The notes: a model not told the origin generated them from the letters alone. Positions 23,903 to 32,056 are shown, numbered from the stretch's first letter. The stretch: 64,000 nucleotides of DNA from Polynucleobacter sp. MG-Unter2-18 (GCF_018687675.1 NZ_CP061302.1:1-64000); one strand, 5' to 3'. Made by a program: numbers and translations.

Positions 23903-26014
23903 GTGCAGGTGGTAGTAGATAAGCCTTTAGTTCAGGGCTTTGACTACCTATGGGATATTGAAAAATTAGGCAGATTCCCTGAAATTGGCAATGTAGTTGA
24001 AGTACCCTTTGCAAGATCAAAAGAAATTGGGCTGGTAGTAAAAGTAAGCAATCACTCCGATTATGAGATCGGAAAGTTGAAATATGTGGATCGCCTTGCG
24101 CCATTTCCAGTTTTCGACCCCGCCCTATTGAGATTAATGAGCTTTACCAGCCATTACTACATCCATGCTTTAGGAGAAACTGCTTTGCCAGTCATCCCGC
24201 AAATGTGGAAAAAAGCAGATGCCTGGGAAAAGATAACGGAAAAACTGAAATCAGCTGAAAAGCAAAGTAAAAAGAAGCTAGCTGATGTCACAGAAGGATT
24301 GATCACACTAGATCAATTAAATTCCGAACAGAAGATCGCCCTAGATCAATTACTGTCAGATGGTGAAAAAGAAAATCAATTTAGGGCAATTCTGCTACAG
24401 GGTCAAACAGGAAGTGGCAAGACAGCAGTTTTTCTGAATTGGCTGGCAAGCACCCTTAAAGAAGATGATGCACAAGTACTGTTACTAGTACCAGAGATTA
24501 ACTTAACGCCGCAATTGGAAAGAAGAGTGAGAGCCTACTTCCCTGATAAAAAAATGGTAGTGTTGCATAGCGGTATCAGTGAAAAGAAAAGAGGTGTCGC
24601 CTGGTATGAGGCGATGACTGGTAAAGCACAAATTATTTTGGGAACTAGGTTGGCGGCATTAACGCCAATTCCAAATTTACGCGTCATAGTGGTAGATGAA
24701 GAGCACGACCCATCTTATAAACAACAAGATAGTACCCGCTACTCAGCAAGAGATTTGGCAATTTGGCGAGCCCATGATCAAAAAATACCCATCCTCTTAT
24801 CTTCTGCAACACCGTCACTAGAAACCTGGTTAGCAGCTCAAGCTGGTCGCTACGAAAATATTCGACTTGATCAGCGTGCACAGGGCGCAAGTCTGCCCAG
24901 CGTGCATTTAATTAATACACGTGATCCACAAAATCAATTTAGCCCAGGCGATGTAGGCGCAACCAAACAAAAAAGTCTGATTACAAAAACATTGGCAAAC
25001 GCCATTACAAAAACGCTTGCAGAAAAAAAACAAAGTTTGATTTTGATTAATAGGCGCGGCTATGCTCCGGTACTCAGTTGCTCAGCATGTAATTGGTTAT
25101 CAAAATGTACTCAATGCTCTACCTATACCGTCATGCATAAGGCCGGAGCATTAAGCAAAAGATCGGTATTGAATTGTCACCATTGTGGTTTGGTAAAGCC
25201 CATTCCACAATTTTGCCCTGATTGCGGAAATGCAGATCTGAAAACGCTTGGGCATGGAACTCAAAAATTAGAAGATGCGATTGAAGAAATGTGGCCACAA
25301 GCCAGAGTGCTGCGGGTCGACACGGACTCAAGCAGAAAGAGTAAAGGAGCAGAAGCGCTCTTTACGGAAATACACGATGGCAATGTTGATATTGTCGTTG
25401 GCACTCAAATGATTGCCAAAGGTCATGACTATCAAAACATTGGACTAGTTGCCGTATTAGACGCTGATAGTCGACTGTATTCAGCAGACTTTAGGGCTGC
25501 CGAAAGATTATTTGCGCAGTTAGTTCAGGTGGCTGGACGTGCGGGTAGGTCGGGCACTCAAGGTGAAGCTGGGGGTGATATTTATATCGAGACACAATAC
25601 CCAGAGTCACCGGTATTTCAGTATTTGTTAAGACATGATGTCGATGGATTTTTAGCATTTACTGCTAAAGAGCGAGAAGAGGCAAAATTACCACCCTACT
25701 CATATCAAGCGCTCATACATGCAGAAGGTAAAAGCTTGGATCAGGCGATTCAGTTCTTGAATGAACTAAAGACGCGTATAAAAATAAAGGGTCTGATTAC
25801 AAAAGAGCTAAAAGTGTACGACCCAGTACCTAAGCCGGTCATGCGGGTGGCGGGTGCAGAGCGTGCTCAATTATTAATTGAGTCAGGCAATCGTAAACTG
25901 CTACAAGAAACACTTGAAATAATTGATCAAGTGTTACGCCAAGATTCCACAGGAAGAATCAGCAAAACATCACGCATTCGATGGCTGGTAGAGCGCGATC
26001 CGATTGCTATCTAA
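23903..26014 (+). CDS. priA: Primosomal replication restart helicase PriA
   Basis: PriA recognises stalled or collapsed forks and reloads the replisome. The 703-aa protein has the N-terminal 3'-end-binding domain (about 1-110). Helicase motif I GQTGSGKT is at about 168-175, DEEHD at about 265, and SSATPSLETW is motif III. The zinc-binding insertion carries paired cysteines (CSAC, CTQC, CHHC, CPDC; about 393-437), and the C-terminal helicase motif contains QVAGRAGRSG. The start is a GTG at 23903 because the only nearby upstream ATG (23883) runs into a stop. Codon choice (many AGA) differs from neighbouring highly expressed genes. Its stop overlaps the end of convergent gcvH by 4 nt. Confidence 0.96.
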   Translation: MQVVVDKPLVQGFDYLWDIEKLGRFPEIGNVVEVPFARSKEIGLVVKVSNHSDYEIGKLKYVDRLAPFPVFDPALLRLMSFTSHYYIHALGETALPVIPQMWKKADAWEKITEKLKSAEKQSKKKLADVTEGLITLDQLNSEQKIALDQLLSDGEKENQFRAILLQGQTGSGKTAVFLNWLASTLKEDDAQVLLLVPEINLTPQLERRVRAYFPDKKMVVLHSGISEKKRGVAWYEAMTGKAQIILGTRLAALTPIPNLRVIVVDEEHDPSYKQQDSTRYSARDLAIWRAHDQKIPILLSSATPSLETWLAAQAGRYENIRLDQRAQGASLPSVHLINTRDPQNQFSPGDVGATKQKSLITKTLANAITKTLAEKKQSLILINRRGYAPVLSCSACNWLSKCTQCSTYTVMHKAGALSKRSVLNCHHCGLVKPIPQFCPDCGNADLKTLGHGTQKLEDAIEEMWPQARVLRVDTDSSRKSKGAEALFTEIHDGNVDIVVGTQMIAKGHDYQNIGLVAVLDADSRLYSADFRAAERLFAQLVQVAGRAGRSGTQGEAGGDIYIETQYPESPVFQYLLRHDVDGFLAFTAKEREEAKLPPYSYQALIHAEGKSLDQAIQFLNELKTRIKIKGLITKELKVYDPVPKPVMRVAGAERAQLLIESGNRKLLQETLEIIDQVLRQDSTGRISKTSRIRWLVERDPIAI

Positions 26015-26403
26015 GCGCCTGCACACGATTCGTATTGTGTGAGCGACATCAAGTCGTTAAGATTGGCACCCAGCATCTCTGGGGATGTTGGTTTAATTTT
26101 AAATAACCAAACTGTATACGGTTGAGTATTTACTACCTCAGGGTTAGCATCCATCTCTTCATTGAGGGCAACAATCTCGCCGCTAATGGGCGCATGAATA
26201 TCGCTTGCCGCTTTAACTGACTCTATTGCGGCAATGGCTTCGCCCTGCTTCACTTGCTGACCAATTTTTGGCGCTTGGAAAAACATGACATCACCTAAAG
26301 CCTCTTGCGCATGATTGCTAATACCCACCCATGCCAGTCCATCATCTTCGATACTGGCCCACTCATGTGTTTCTGCAAACCTAAATGTGTCTTGAGTTTT
26401 CAT
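26011..26403 (-). CDS. gcvH: Glycine cleavage system H protein
   Basis: GcvH is the lipoylated carrier that shuttles the aminomethyl group between the P and T proteins. The 130-aa protein has the lipoyl-domain core with the modification site Lys64 in AIESVKAASD and the GISNHAQEALGDVMFFQAP segment. An AGGA ribosome site precedes the ATG. No gcvP, gcvT or lipoyl ligase gene is nearby, so the gene stands alone here. A 16-nt inverted repeat (26421-26436) lies just upstream of its start. Convergent with priA with a 4-nt overlap. Confidence 0.97.
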   Translation of the reverse strand: MKTQDTFRFAETHEWASIEDDGLAWVGISNHAQEALGDVMFFQAPKIGQQVKQGEAIAAIESVKAASDIHAPISGEIVALNEEMDANPEVVNTQPYTVWLFKIKPTSPEMLGANLNDLMSLTQYESCAGA

Positions 26404-26420
26404 TATGTATCCTGTTGACT

Positions 26421-26436
26421 ATGTCGGTGACGACAT
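26421..26436. repeat. Inverted repeat upstream of gcvH
   Basis: ATGTCG-GTGA-CGACAT has perfect 6-bp arms and a 4-nt centre, 17 nt upstream of the gcvH ATG on the minus strand. It could be an operator or a small mRNA hairpin next to the ribosome site. Confidence 0.4.
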
Positions 26437-26490
26437 GGAGTTTGTTCCGCGTTATGGATTTCTATCGACGTTTAGTGAAGAGCGTCAAAA

Positions 26491-26511
26491 CAATCCCTTT
26501 TTTGGGGATTG
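26491..26511 (-). terminator. Terminator hairpin downstream of the Cys4 mini-protein gene
   Basis: CAATCCC / GGGATTG arms (26491-26497 and 26505-26511) with a 7-nt loop. Read on the minus strand the hairpin is followed by TTTT, so it can end transcription coming from the desaturase and mini-protein genes before gcvH. Confidence 0.5.
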
Positions 26512-26545
26512 ATCAATGCTACGCTGGTAAAGCTAAATAAAAAAT

Positions 26546-26731
26546 TTAGGTTTTTGCTGAGCCCGTACGATGTGTACGGTTGTATAAACAGCTTGCACAA
26601 ATCCAGCGCTGCTTGCGATTGCTGGTCGGAATCCAGGTGCCACCTTCCAGCCGCTTTTCGCGACTGCATGAGGAGCAAAACTTAAGGCTCTGTGAGGTTT
26701 CTTGGGTAGCAGCTGGAGTCGAGGTAGTCAT
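26546..26731 (-). CDS. Small Cys4 (zinc-ribbon-like) protein of unknown function
   Basis: A 61-aa protein with a Thr/Ala/Ser-rich N-terminus and two CxxC pairs, FCSSCSREKRLEGG and WICASCLYNR, about 28 residues apart, which could bind one zinc ion. The ATG at 26731 was preferred to a TTG at 26737. The gene lies 41 nt downstream of the desaturase gene on the same strand and is followed by a hairpin (26491-26511), so they may share a transcript. A plus-strand frame opposite it (26580-26816) has no recognisable features. Coding status is supported by the paired cysteine motif and context only. Confidence 0.6.
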   Translation of the reverse strand: MTTSTPAATQETSQSLKFCSSCSREKRLEGGTWIPTSNRKQRWICASCLYNRTHRTGSAKT

Positions 26732-26772
26732 GGGCAATCCGGGTAATCCAAATCTTGTACAGAAACTCTATT

Positions 26773-27915
26773 TTACCCGTTTTGTCCCGCTGGGGCTGGG
26801 CTTAGAACGACTCTGACTGAATCAGCCGTTTTATTGCCATCAAAATCAAGCCAAGCCTTATTTTCGAAGTCATAGAGCTTGCACTTACGAGCGGTCTCAA
26901 AGTACCAGGCCCAAGAGAACTTTTGGATAAAAATACGCTCTGGAAGGATGGTTTCCAGAGTATTTTGAGCCTCCTGGAGGCGATAAAGGGGGACGCTCAT
27001 ATCCACGTGGTGGGCGGTATGCTCCATGATATGGTGCATTAAAGAGCCCCAAATCCAATTAAAGGTCAAATGGACCGTGGTTGATACAAAAGGCTGGGCA
27101 CGCAACCACTCAGATTTCTTGTCGTACCAAGAGACTGAGGTGTGGGTATGGTGAACATAGACCACAAAACCAATCATTCCGTTCCAGAAGAGGAAGGGAA
27201 TAGCAAAGCCAGTGATAAGACCAAGCCAAACAGATTGACCAGTCGCAAGGGCGCCAGCGATAAGACAGGCAATCCAGATGATGGCAAAGCCAGTTACCAA
27301 TAAATTATCTTTTAAGAAAATTGGACGATCGCCAGGCTTGTTTTTGGCATTCGGGAAGTACTCGCGTCTCCACCAGATCTCAGTGAGATAGTAGAAAACA
27401 GGGCCCCAACCACTACGGTAAAGACGCTCCAAAGCCTTGCGCCATGCAGGAAGAGCATCAAATTCTGCTTTTGATAATGGAGCCCAGACAAAGTCAAAAC
27501 CCTTCAGGTTGGTCTGACCGTGGTGCACAACGTTGTGGCCCACATCCCATAAGCTATAAGGGGTTAGAGATGGCAAGAACGCAATGCGACCTAACACTTT
27601 GTTTAGTTCGCGGTGCGGAGTGTAGCTTTGATGGCAGGCATCATGACCTAAGATGAAGATACGACCAGTAACAAAACCAGCAACTAAGCCCAAAACGATT
27701 TTGATCAGCACGCTTTCAATAAAAATAGTTCCAGCGATACAGCCAAGCCATAAAACAGCATCCATCACTAGCAAAGCAATTGCTTTTGCCGTTTCTCCTT
27801 GAGCCATGGGGATCAGCCAGCTGCGAATAATTTTTCGGTGTGGCAACGGAAGATCTGGAGCCAAAGGATTGGCCATAGAAGGTTCGGATAGGGCAGAATT
27901 TAGATGATTTGACAT
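26773..27915 (-). CDS. Membrane fatty-acid desaturase
   Basis: An integral membrane di-iron desaturase of 380 aa that introduces double bonds in acyl chains. The three histidine clusters are visible: GHDACHQS (HxxxH type, about 94), HNVVHHGQ (HxxHH, about 130) and HHIMEHTAHHVD (about 280-291). Hydrophobic helices lie in pairs between the boxes. The overall pattern resembles acyl-lipid delta-12/omega-6 type desaturases, but regiospecificity cannot be read from the sequence. The ATG at 27915 was chosen over a TTG at 27927. A role in keeping membranes fluid at low temperature is plausible for a freshwater organism. Confidence 0.88.
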   Translation of the reverse strand: MSNHLNSALSEPSMANPLAPDLPLPHRKIIRSWLIPMAQGETAKAIALLVMDAVLWLGCIAGTIFIESVLIKIVLGLVAGFVTGRIFILGHDACHQSYTPHRELNKVLGRIAFLPSLTPYSLWDVGHNVVHHGQTNLKGFDFVWAPLSKAEFDALPAWRKALERLYRSGWGPVFYYLTEIWWRREYFPNAKNKPGDRPIFLKDNLLVTGFAIIWIACLIAGALATGQSVWLGLITGFAIPFLFWNGMIGFVVYVHHTHTSVSWYDKKSEWLRAQPFVSTTVHLTFNWIWGSLMHHIMEHTAHHVDMSVPLYRLQEAQNTLETILPERIFIQKFSWAWYFETARKCKLYDFENKAWLDFDGNKTADSVRVVLSPAPAGQNG

Positions 27916-27995
27916 GATAAGAATCAATAAGTTAGGGAGAAATGATAGCCTTTTTCACGAATTTGCGCATGATGTAGGTCAAAACCCCCCTGATT

Positions 27996-28071
27996 TGGTG
28001 CGCCCGGCAGGAATCGAACCTGCGACCCTTGGCTTCGGAGGCCAATACTCTATCCACTGAGCTACGGGCGC
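27996..28071 (-). tRNA. tRNA-Arg(CCG)
   Basis: On the minus strand the acceptor arms GCGCCCG and CGGGCGC pair perfectly, followed by discriminator A and an encoded CCA. The D-arm GCTC...GAGT and the T-loop GGTTCGATTCC are typical. The anticodon stem TTGGC/GCCAA encloses the loop CTCCGAA, giving anticodon CCG. Confidence 0.97.
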
Positions 28072-28173
28072 CAGTAGGAAATTCGCTAACTAGGCTATTG
28101 TAAGTGCCTATATCTTTACGGTCTCGTTATAATTGTGAAGTTACTCTAAAACCAGTCAAACTATAAAAGTCCT

Positions 28174-28410
28174 ATGAGCGAAGCGCACGGCAGCATTATT
28201 AAAACCCCCAAACAACTGATCATCACGGTATTTGCTACCTTTTTTGTGCCTTTGATCATTATCTTGTTGCTGTTGGTTTATGTTAACAACGGTAAGCGTA
28301 CTGATGCCGCTGCCTCTGCTGAGCAGCTGATTAAGCCTGTTGCGCAGTTAAATTACCAAGATGCTAGCCCTCCAGCGGCGTCCAAAGAGGCCGCCCCAGC
28401 CGCTAAATAG
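28174..28410 (+). CDS. Small membrane protein resembling the N-terminal anchor of a cytochrome c5-type protein
   Basis: A 78-aa protein with one strong membrane helix (about 15-36, LIITVFATFFVPLIIILLLLVYV) and an Ala/Pro-rich tail outside it. The start MSEAHGSIIKTPKQLII closely resembles what I recall as the N-terminus of membrane-anchored c-type cytochromes in Burkholderiales, but the CxxCH heme domain is missing. The reading frame ends with TAG followed at once by a 12-bp terminator hairpin, so it is not a simple sequencing frameshift. It may be a reduced cytochrome reduced to its anchor or an independent small protein. Confidence 0.65.
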   Translation: MSEAHGSIIKTPKQLIITVFATFFVPLIIILLLLVYVNNGKRTDAAASAEQLIKPVAQLNYQDASPPAASKEAAPAAK

Positions 28411-28424
28411 TCTTTCAGCACAAC

Positions 28425-28453
28425 AATAAAGCTGGCATCTGGCCAGCTTTATT
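28425..28453. terminator. Bidirectional terminator hairpin
   Basis: A perfect 12-bp stem AATAAAGCTGGC / GCCAGCTTTATT with a 5-nt loop lies between the convergent small membrane protein gene and rsmI; it touches the rsmI stop codon. The A/T-rich arms provide a U-rich end in both directions. Confidence 0.8.
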
Positions 28454-29357
28454 ACTTTTGGCCATTTTGATCTTTGGCATCTAGTGCCACTTGGTAAGCC
28501 TCTTTTTTGCTTAGACCAAGTGTTTTAGCTAGTACGGCGGCGATTTCTTTGCTGCCCAAGTAGGGACTCAAAGCATTTGCCCATAGCAAGAGCGCAGAAT
28601 GTTCAGGTGTCTGATCTGTATTGGCTTGGCGGCCAGCTACTAAGACAATAAATTCACCTCTTAGGCTTTCGGCACTATCAAGCCACTCTGGAATCTTGAT
28701 TGCGTCGAGCGTAACTAGTTGCTCAAACTTTTTGGTGAGCTCCCTGCCGATGAGTACCTGGCGCTCTGGCTCCAGTTCTTTACTTAGCGTAATCAGGGTG
28801 TCGCGTATTTGATGTGGCGATTCAAAAAAGATGCTCGTTTTTAAATTGTTACGAATATCTTGAATGAGTATGCCCCGCTCTTTAGCTTTGTTAGGCCAGA
28901 ACCCAAGAAACTGAAAGCGCCCTTCCGATGGCAACATGACTGAGCCACTGGCAGAAATGGCGGTAGATACCGCACTAGCCCCGGGGATAGGAATAACTCG
29001 AAAGCCTGCTTTTTGAACGGCGCTTACTAGTCTTGCACCCGGATCAGAAACGCCCGGAGTGCCCGCGTCCGAAATGTAGGCCCAGCGTTCATTTTTAGCG
29101 AGGTGCTCAATAATCGATTGCGAGCCAGTAATTTCATTGTGCTCATGCAGAGCGACACATTTCTTATGAATGCCAAAGTGTTGTAGCAGGGGCGCGCTAT
29201 GTCTGGTGTCTTCACAGGCAATTCCATCTACCGAATTAAGTACATGTAGTGCGCGCAAAGTAATATCACCCAAATTACCGATGGGAGTTGCAACCATATA
29301 TAGGGCCCCAGCTGGCAGATCCTGTTGTTTTAAAAAGTCAAAGGAGCTTAATTCCAT
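28452..29357 (-). CDS. rsmI: 16S rRNA (cytidine-1402-2'-O)-methyltransferase RsmI
   Basis: RsmI methylates the ribose of C1402 in the ribosomal decoding centre. The 301-aa protein is a tetrapyrrole-methylase-fold enzyme with the signature LYMVATPIGNLGDITLRAL (about 20-38), EDTRHSAPLL, ISDAGTPGVSDPGARLV (about 95-111) and IPGASAVSTAISASG. The ATG at 29357 gives the usual short N-terminus; a TTG at 29393 would add 12 hydrophobic residues without a ribosome site. It is divergent from the diaA-type gene, as rsmI is next to the diaA-dolP cluster in E. coli. Confidence 0.96.
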   Translation of the reverse strand: MELSSFDFLKQQDLPAGALYMVATPIGNLGDITLRALHVLNSVDGIACEDTRHSAPLLQHFGIHKKCVALHEHNEITGSQSIIEHLAKNERWAYISDAGTPGVSDPGARLVSAVQKAGFRVIPIPGASAVSTAISASGSVMLPSEGRFQFLGFWPNKAKERGILIQDIRNNLKTSIFFESPHQIRDTLITLSKELEPERQVLIGRELTKKFEQLVTLDAIKIPEWLDSAESLRGEFIVLVAGRQANTDQTPEHSALLLWANALSPYLGSKEIAAVLAKTLGLSKKEAYQVALDAKDQNGQK

Positions 29358-29445
29358 GTAGGCAATCTTTTGCAAAAAAGTATCAATAAACAAGAGAATA
29401 CGTTGCTTTTGAAATCATAGCTAACGTAAGCAGCTTGCCTGAACT

Positions 29446-30066
29446 ATGGCGCATAATAATGCGATGGATAAAGACACTCTCGAACGTTTGCGCGCTCGCG
29501 CATCCCAACATTTTTTAGACAGTATTGCTGTAAAGCAAGAGGCTGAAAAAATACTTCCTGAACAGGTTGCTCGTGGCATAGTCGCCATGACAGACTGTTT
29601 GCGTGCTGGCGGAAAAGTAATGGCTTGCGGCAATGGTGGATCTGCTGCTGATGCGCAACACTTTGCCGCTGAGCTAATTGGTCGCTTCGAGAGAGAGCGA
29701 CAAGAGTTGGCCGCGATTGCGCTGACTACAGACACATCTATTTTGACCGCTGTAGGTAATGACTATAGCTATGACGAAATCTTTTCCAAGCAAGTTCGTG
29801 GCCTTGGAAAAAAAAGTGACATCTTGATTGGCATCTCCACCTCAGGCAATTCAAAAAACGTAGTGAGAGCAATTGAGGCTGCAAAAAAGATGGGGATTCT
29901 GATTATTGCTTTAACTGGTAACGGCGGCGGAAAAATTGCCAGCTTATTAGGTGCAGATGACATTCATCTATGCGCGCCCTCCACTCGCACTGCTCGCATT
30001 CAAGAAACACATTTAGTTTTGCTTCATGCTTTGTGTGATGGCGTAGATCATTTATTGCTCGATTAA
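29446..30066 (+). CDS. diaA: SIS-domain protein, DiaA-type (DnaA-associating) or phosphoheptose isomerase
   Basis: A 206-aa single SIS-domain protein. Sugar-phosphate-binding motifs are GNGGSAADAQHFAAELIGRFE (about 63-83) and ISTSGNSKNVV. The family includes GmhA (sedoheptulose-7-phosphate isomerase) and DiaA, which binds DnaA and stimulates ordered initiation. The neighbourhood (divergent rsmI upstream, dolP-type lipoprotein downstream) is that of E. coli diaA, which favours DiaA. Residues typical of GmhA catalysis cannot be judged with certainty by eye. The ATG at 29446 lacks a strong ribosome site; the internal ATG at 29464 is an alternative. Confidence 0.8.
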   Translation: MAHNNAMDKDTLERLRARASQHFLDSIAVKQEAEKILPEQVARGIVAMTDCLRAGGKVMACGNGGSAADAQHFAAELIGRFERERQELAAIALTTDTSILTAVGNDYSYDEIFSKQVRGLGKKSDILIGISTSGNSKNVVRAIEAAKKMGILIIALTGNGGGKIASLLGADDIHLCAPSTRTARIQETHLVLLHALCDGVDHLLLD

Positions 30067-30093
30067 TAGTTTCATTAATTAGAAGGTACGCAT

Positions 30094-30741
30094 ATGCGAA
30101 ATACTCTCATCATCAAATTATTTGCTGCGATTTTGATTTCCTCATTCTTATCTGGTTGTGGCGTGCTGGCTGTTGGTGGCGTGGTGGCAGGCGCAAGTGT
30201 GATGGCGGATCGCCGTTCGCCAGCTGTACAAGCAATCGATAAAGGCATTGAGTTGGAGGCTAGCAATGCTTTAGCTAAGCGCTATGGCGATGATGCGCAT
30301 ATCAACGTGACATCATTCAATCAAAAGGTATTGTTGACTGGTGAAATAAAAAATGCCGACATTAAGAGTCAGGCTGGCGCCTTTGTAAAGGCAATGAAAA
30401 ATGCTCGCTCTGTCTTTAATGAATTGGTCATTGGACCAAACAGCAGCTTTACTGCTCGCGCTAATGATTCCTACCTTGAATCTAAAATTAAAACCCAAAT
30501 GATTTTTACAGACAAGCTGCCATCTAATTCGATGGCGATTATTGCTGAAGGTAGCAGTGTTTATTTGATGGGCATTCTGACGCAAAATGAGGCAGCAATT
30601 GCTAAAAAAGTCACCAGCAATATTGACGGTGTTAAAGATGTGTACGTCTACTTCGATATCATTTCTGAAGCGGAAAAAACGCGTCTAGAGAAACAAGGTA
30701 AGGCAGACGAAGCGCAACCAAACTCAATGCCAAAACAGTAA
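30094..30741 (+). CDS. dolP: BON-domain outer-membrane lipoprotein, DolP (YraP)-type
   Basis: A 215-aa lipoprotein with a type II signal peptide: MRNTLIIKLFAAILISSFLSGCG has lipobox LSGC and lipidated Cys22. Two tandem BON domains (about 50-115 and 125-195) bind phospholipid in E. coli DolP and support outer-membrane integrity. It follows the diaA-type gene by 27 nt with AAGG (30082-30085) as ribosome site. The lpoA and yraN genes present in the E. coli cluster are absent here. Confidence 0.9.
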   Translation: MRNTLIIKLFAAILISSFLSGCGVLAVGGVVAGASVMADRRSPAVQAIDKGIELEASNALAKRYGDDAHINVTSFNQKVLLTGEIKNADIKSQAGAFVKAMKNARSVFNELVIGPNSSFTARANDSYLESKIKTQMIFTDKLPSNSMAIIAEGSSVYLMGILTQNEAAIAKKVTSNIDGVKDVYVYFDIISEAEKTRLEKQGKADEAQPNSMPKQ

Positions 30742-30776
30742 AGCTGTTTGATGAAAGACGAGCAAAGAATTTATCT

Positions 30777-31118
30777 ATGCAACATCTGAAATGTTTTTTA
30801 CTTGCCAGCATCTTCTTGCTATGTTCGCTGAGTGTGAAGGCATCTAGTGATGATGCAAAGGCAGCATTACTTGCGAAACAAAATGCTTGCCTGGGATGCC
30901 ATGCACTTGATAAAAAAATTGTGGGCCCAAGCTTTCAAGCCGTTGCAAAAAAATATGCGAACGATCCTAGCCCAATGGCTTTTTTAAAAAACAAAATTAT
31001 TAAAGGTGGCTCTGGATCTTGGGGCGTTGTACCCATGCCAGCAAATGCAAAGCTAAGCGATGCTGATGTATCTTTATTGGCTGCCTGGATTTTGCGCGGT
31101 GCGCCTAGCGCAAATTAA
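30777..31118 (+). CDS. Periplasmic class I cytochrome c
   Basis: A 113-aa secreted monoheme cytochrome. The signal peptide (MQHLKCFLLASIFLLCSLSVKA, cleavage near residue 22) is followed by the heme-binding CLGCH (about 37-41) and the axial Met candidate in VVPMPANAKLSD (about 88). The size and the GPSFQAVAKKYA motif fit small cytochromes of the c551/c552 type that carry electrons to terminal oxidases. It begins 35 nt after the dolP-type gene and overlaps the end of the convergent acetyltransferase by 4 nt. Confidence 0.92.
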   Translation: MQHLKCFLLASIFLLCSLSVKASSDDAKAALLAKQNACLGCHALDKKIVGPSFQAVAKKYANDPSPMAFLKNKIIKGGSGSWGVVPMPANAKLSDADVSLLAAWILRGAPSAN

Positions 31119-31774
31119 GTTGGACGAACGACTGGCTTTTCAAGAAACCAGGACCACGCATCATTTGAACGTTTAAAGTTTTCTTTAAGTGCGTAGTCAA
31201 AATCAGCCCACTGCTCATTGGCAGCTTCTTCAACAATCGTGCTTGAATTTGCAGGCGGTAACTTCAAGTAAGCATCTGCATCGCCATAGGCGTACTCAAC
31301 GAGCATTCCTGCCTTTTGTGCCAGATGCATCATCGCCCGGTTATTTGCCAAGCAATGGACAAATAAGGTTTCGATGCGAGTATTGCGTGAGTGCACCGAA
31401 GCCCGTGCTAATAAGGCTGTACCTATGCCCTGCCCTCTGCCGCTAGGCAGCACTGATACGCCAAACTCTGCAGCTAATGGCTGACCTTTAGTTTTCGGTA
31501 AATACGCTAAATGAGCCATACCAATCAGCTTTAGTTGGGTATCAAAGCTGCCAAAGATGGTATCCCTATTGAAATCAAGGTTCTCTACATAGCGATGAAT
31601 AACCTCATCAGGCGTTTGAGTACCAAAGCGAAGACGACGGTCCTCTTCATTCAGCAGCAAAAGATGTTGAAGAATTTGCTCTCTATGGCCAGCATGTAAT
31701 TCTCGAACGGGTACTGCTAAGCCAGCTGTATAGGGCTTGCTGGGTAAGTGACTATTCGCTAATTTATTGTGCAT
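31115..31774 (-). CDS. GNAT-family N-acetyltransferase
   Basis: A 219-aa protein with the GNAT fold over about residues 22-160. The acetyl-CoA-binding loop GRGQGIGTALL (the Q/RxxGxG/A motif) lies near 113-123 after the beta-4 strand FGVSVLPSG. The following helix and NNRAMMHLAQKAGM match the C-terminal half of the fold. The substrate is unknown; no operon partner is visible. Convergent with the cytochrome gene, overlapping by 4 nt, and upstream of it lies the long rRNA leader region. Confidence 0.85.
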   Translation of the reverse strand: MHNKLANSHLPSKPYTAGLAVPVRELHAGHREQILQHLLLLNEEDRRLRFGTQTPDEVIHRYVENLDFNRDTIFGSFDTQLKLIGMAHLAYLPKTKGQPLAAEFGVSVLPSGRGQGIGTALLARASVHSRNTRIETLFVHCLANNRAMMHLAQKAGMLVEYAYGDADAYLKLPPANSSTIVEEAANEQWADFDYALKENFKRSNDAWSWFLEKPVVRPT

Positions 31775-32027
31775 AGCAACATACTATCAGAAACTAGATC
31801 AAATTTCAGGGTTTTCCCTAATATTAGAAATGCAAACAAAAAAAGACGATAAATAGGGCAAAAAAATTGAGTGCTTTCCCAAAATTTACTGTCATATTCA
31901 TAAAAACCCGCATATTTTTTAAAAAATTGAAAAATATTTTTCGATCTCCATCCCCTTGTTTTAAATAGGTTTATTTGAAAAGTAGGAAAAAACATCGCTT
32001 TTTTCCAGAAAAAGACTACGAAAGGTG

Positions 32028-32056
32028 TTGACGGACCCTTAAAAGGGGTATAAAGT
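32028..32056 (+). promoter_or_regulatory. Likely rrn promoter
   Basis: TTGACG (32028-32033) with either TAAAGT (32051-32056, 17-nt spacer) or TATAAA (32049-32054, 15-nt spacer). It is preceded by A/T-rich sequence and lies about 215 nt before 16S rRNA. Confidence 0.65.

Noticed and set aside
26580..26816. A 78-aa plus-strand frame opposite the Cys4 mini-protein
   Set aside because: It covers the opposite strand of the mini-protein gene and reaches into the desaturase end, with no ribosome site or motif.
28174..28410. The possibility that the small membrane protein is a frameshifted full cytochrome
   Set aside because: No CxxCH-containing frame follows; a perfect terminator hairpin lies 15 nt after its stop codon and rsmI begins there.
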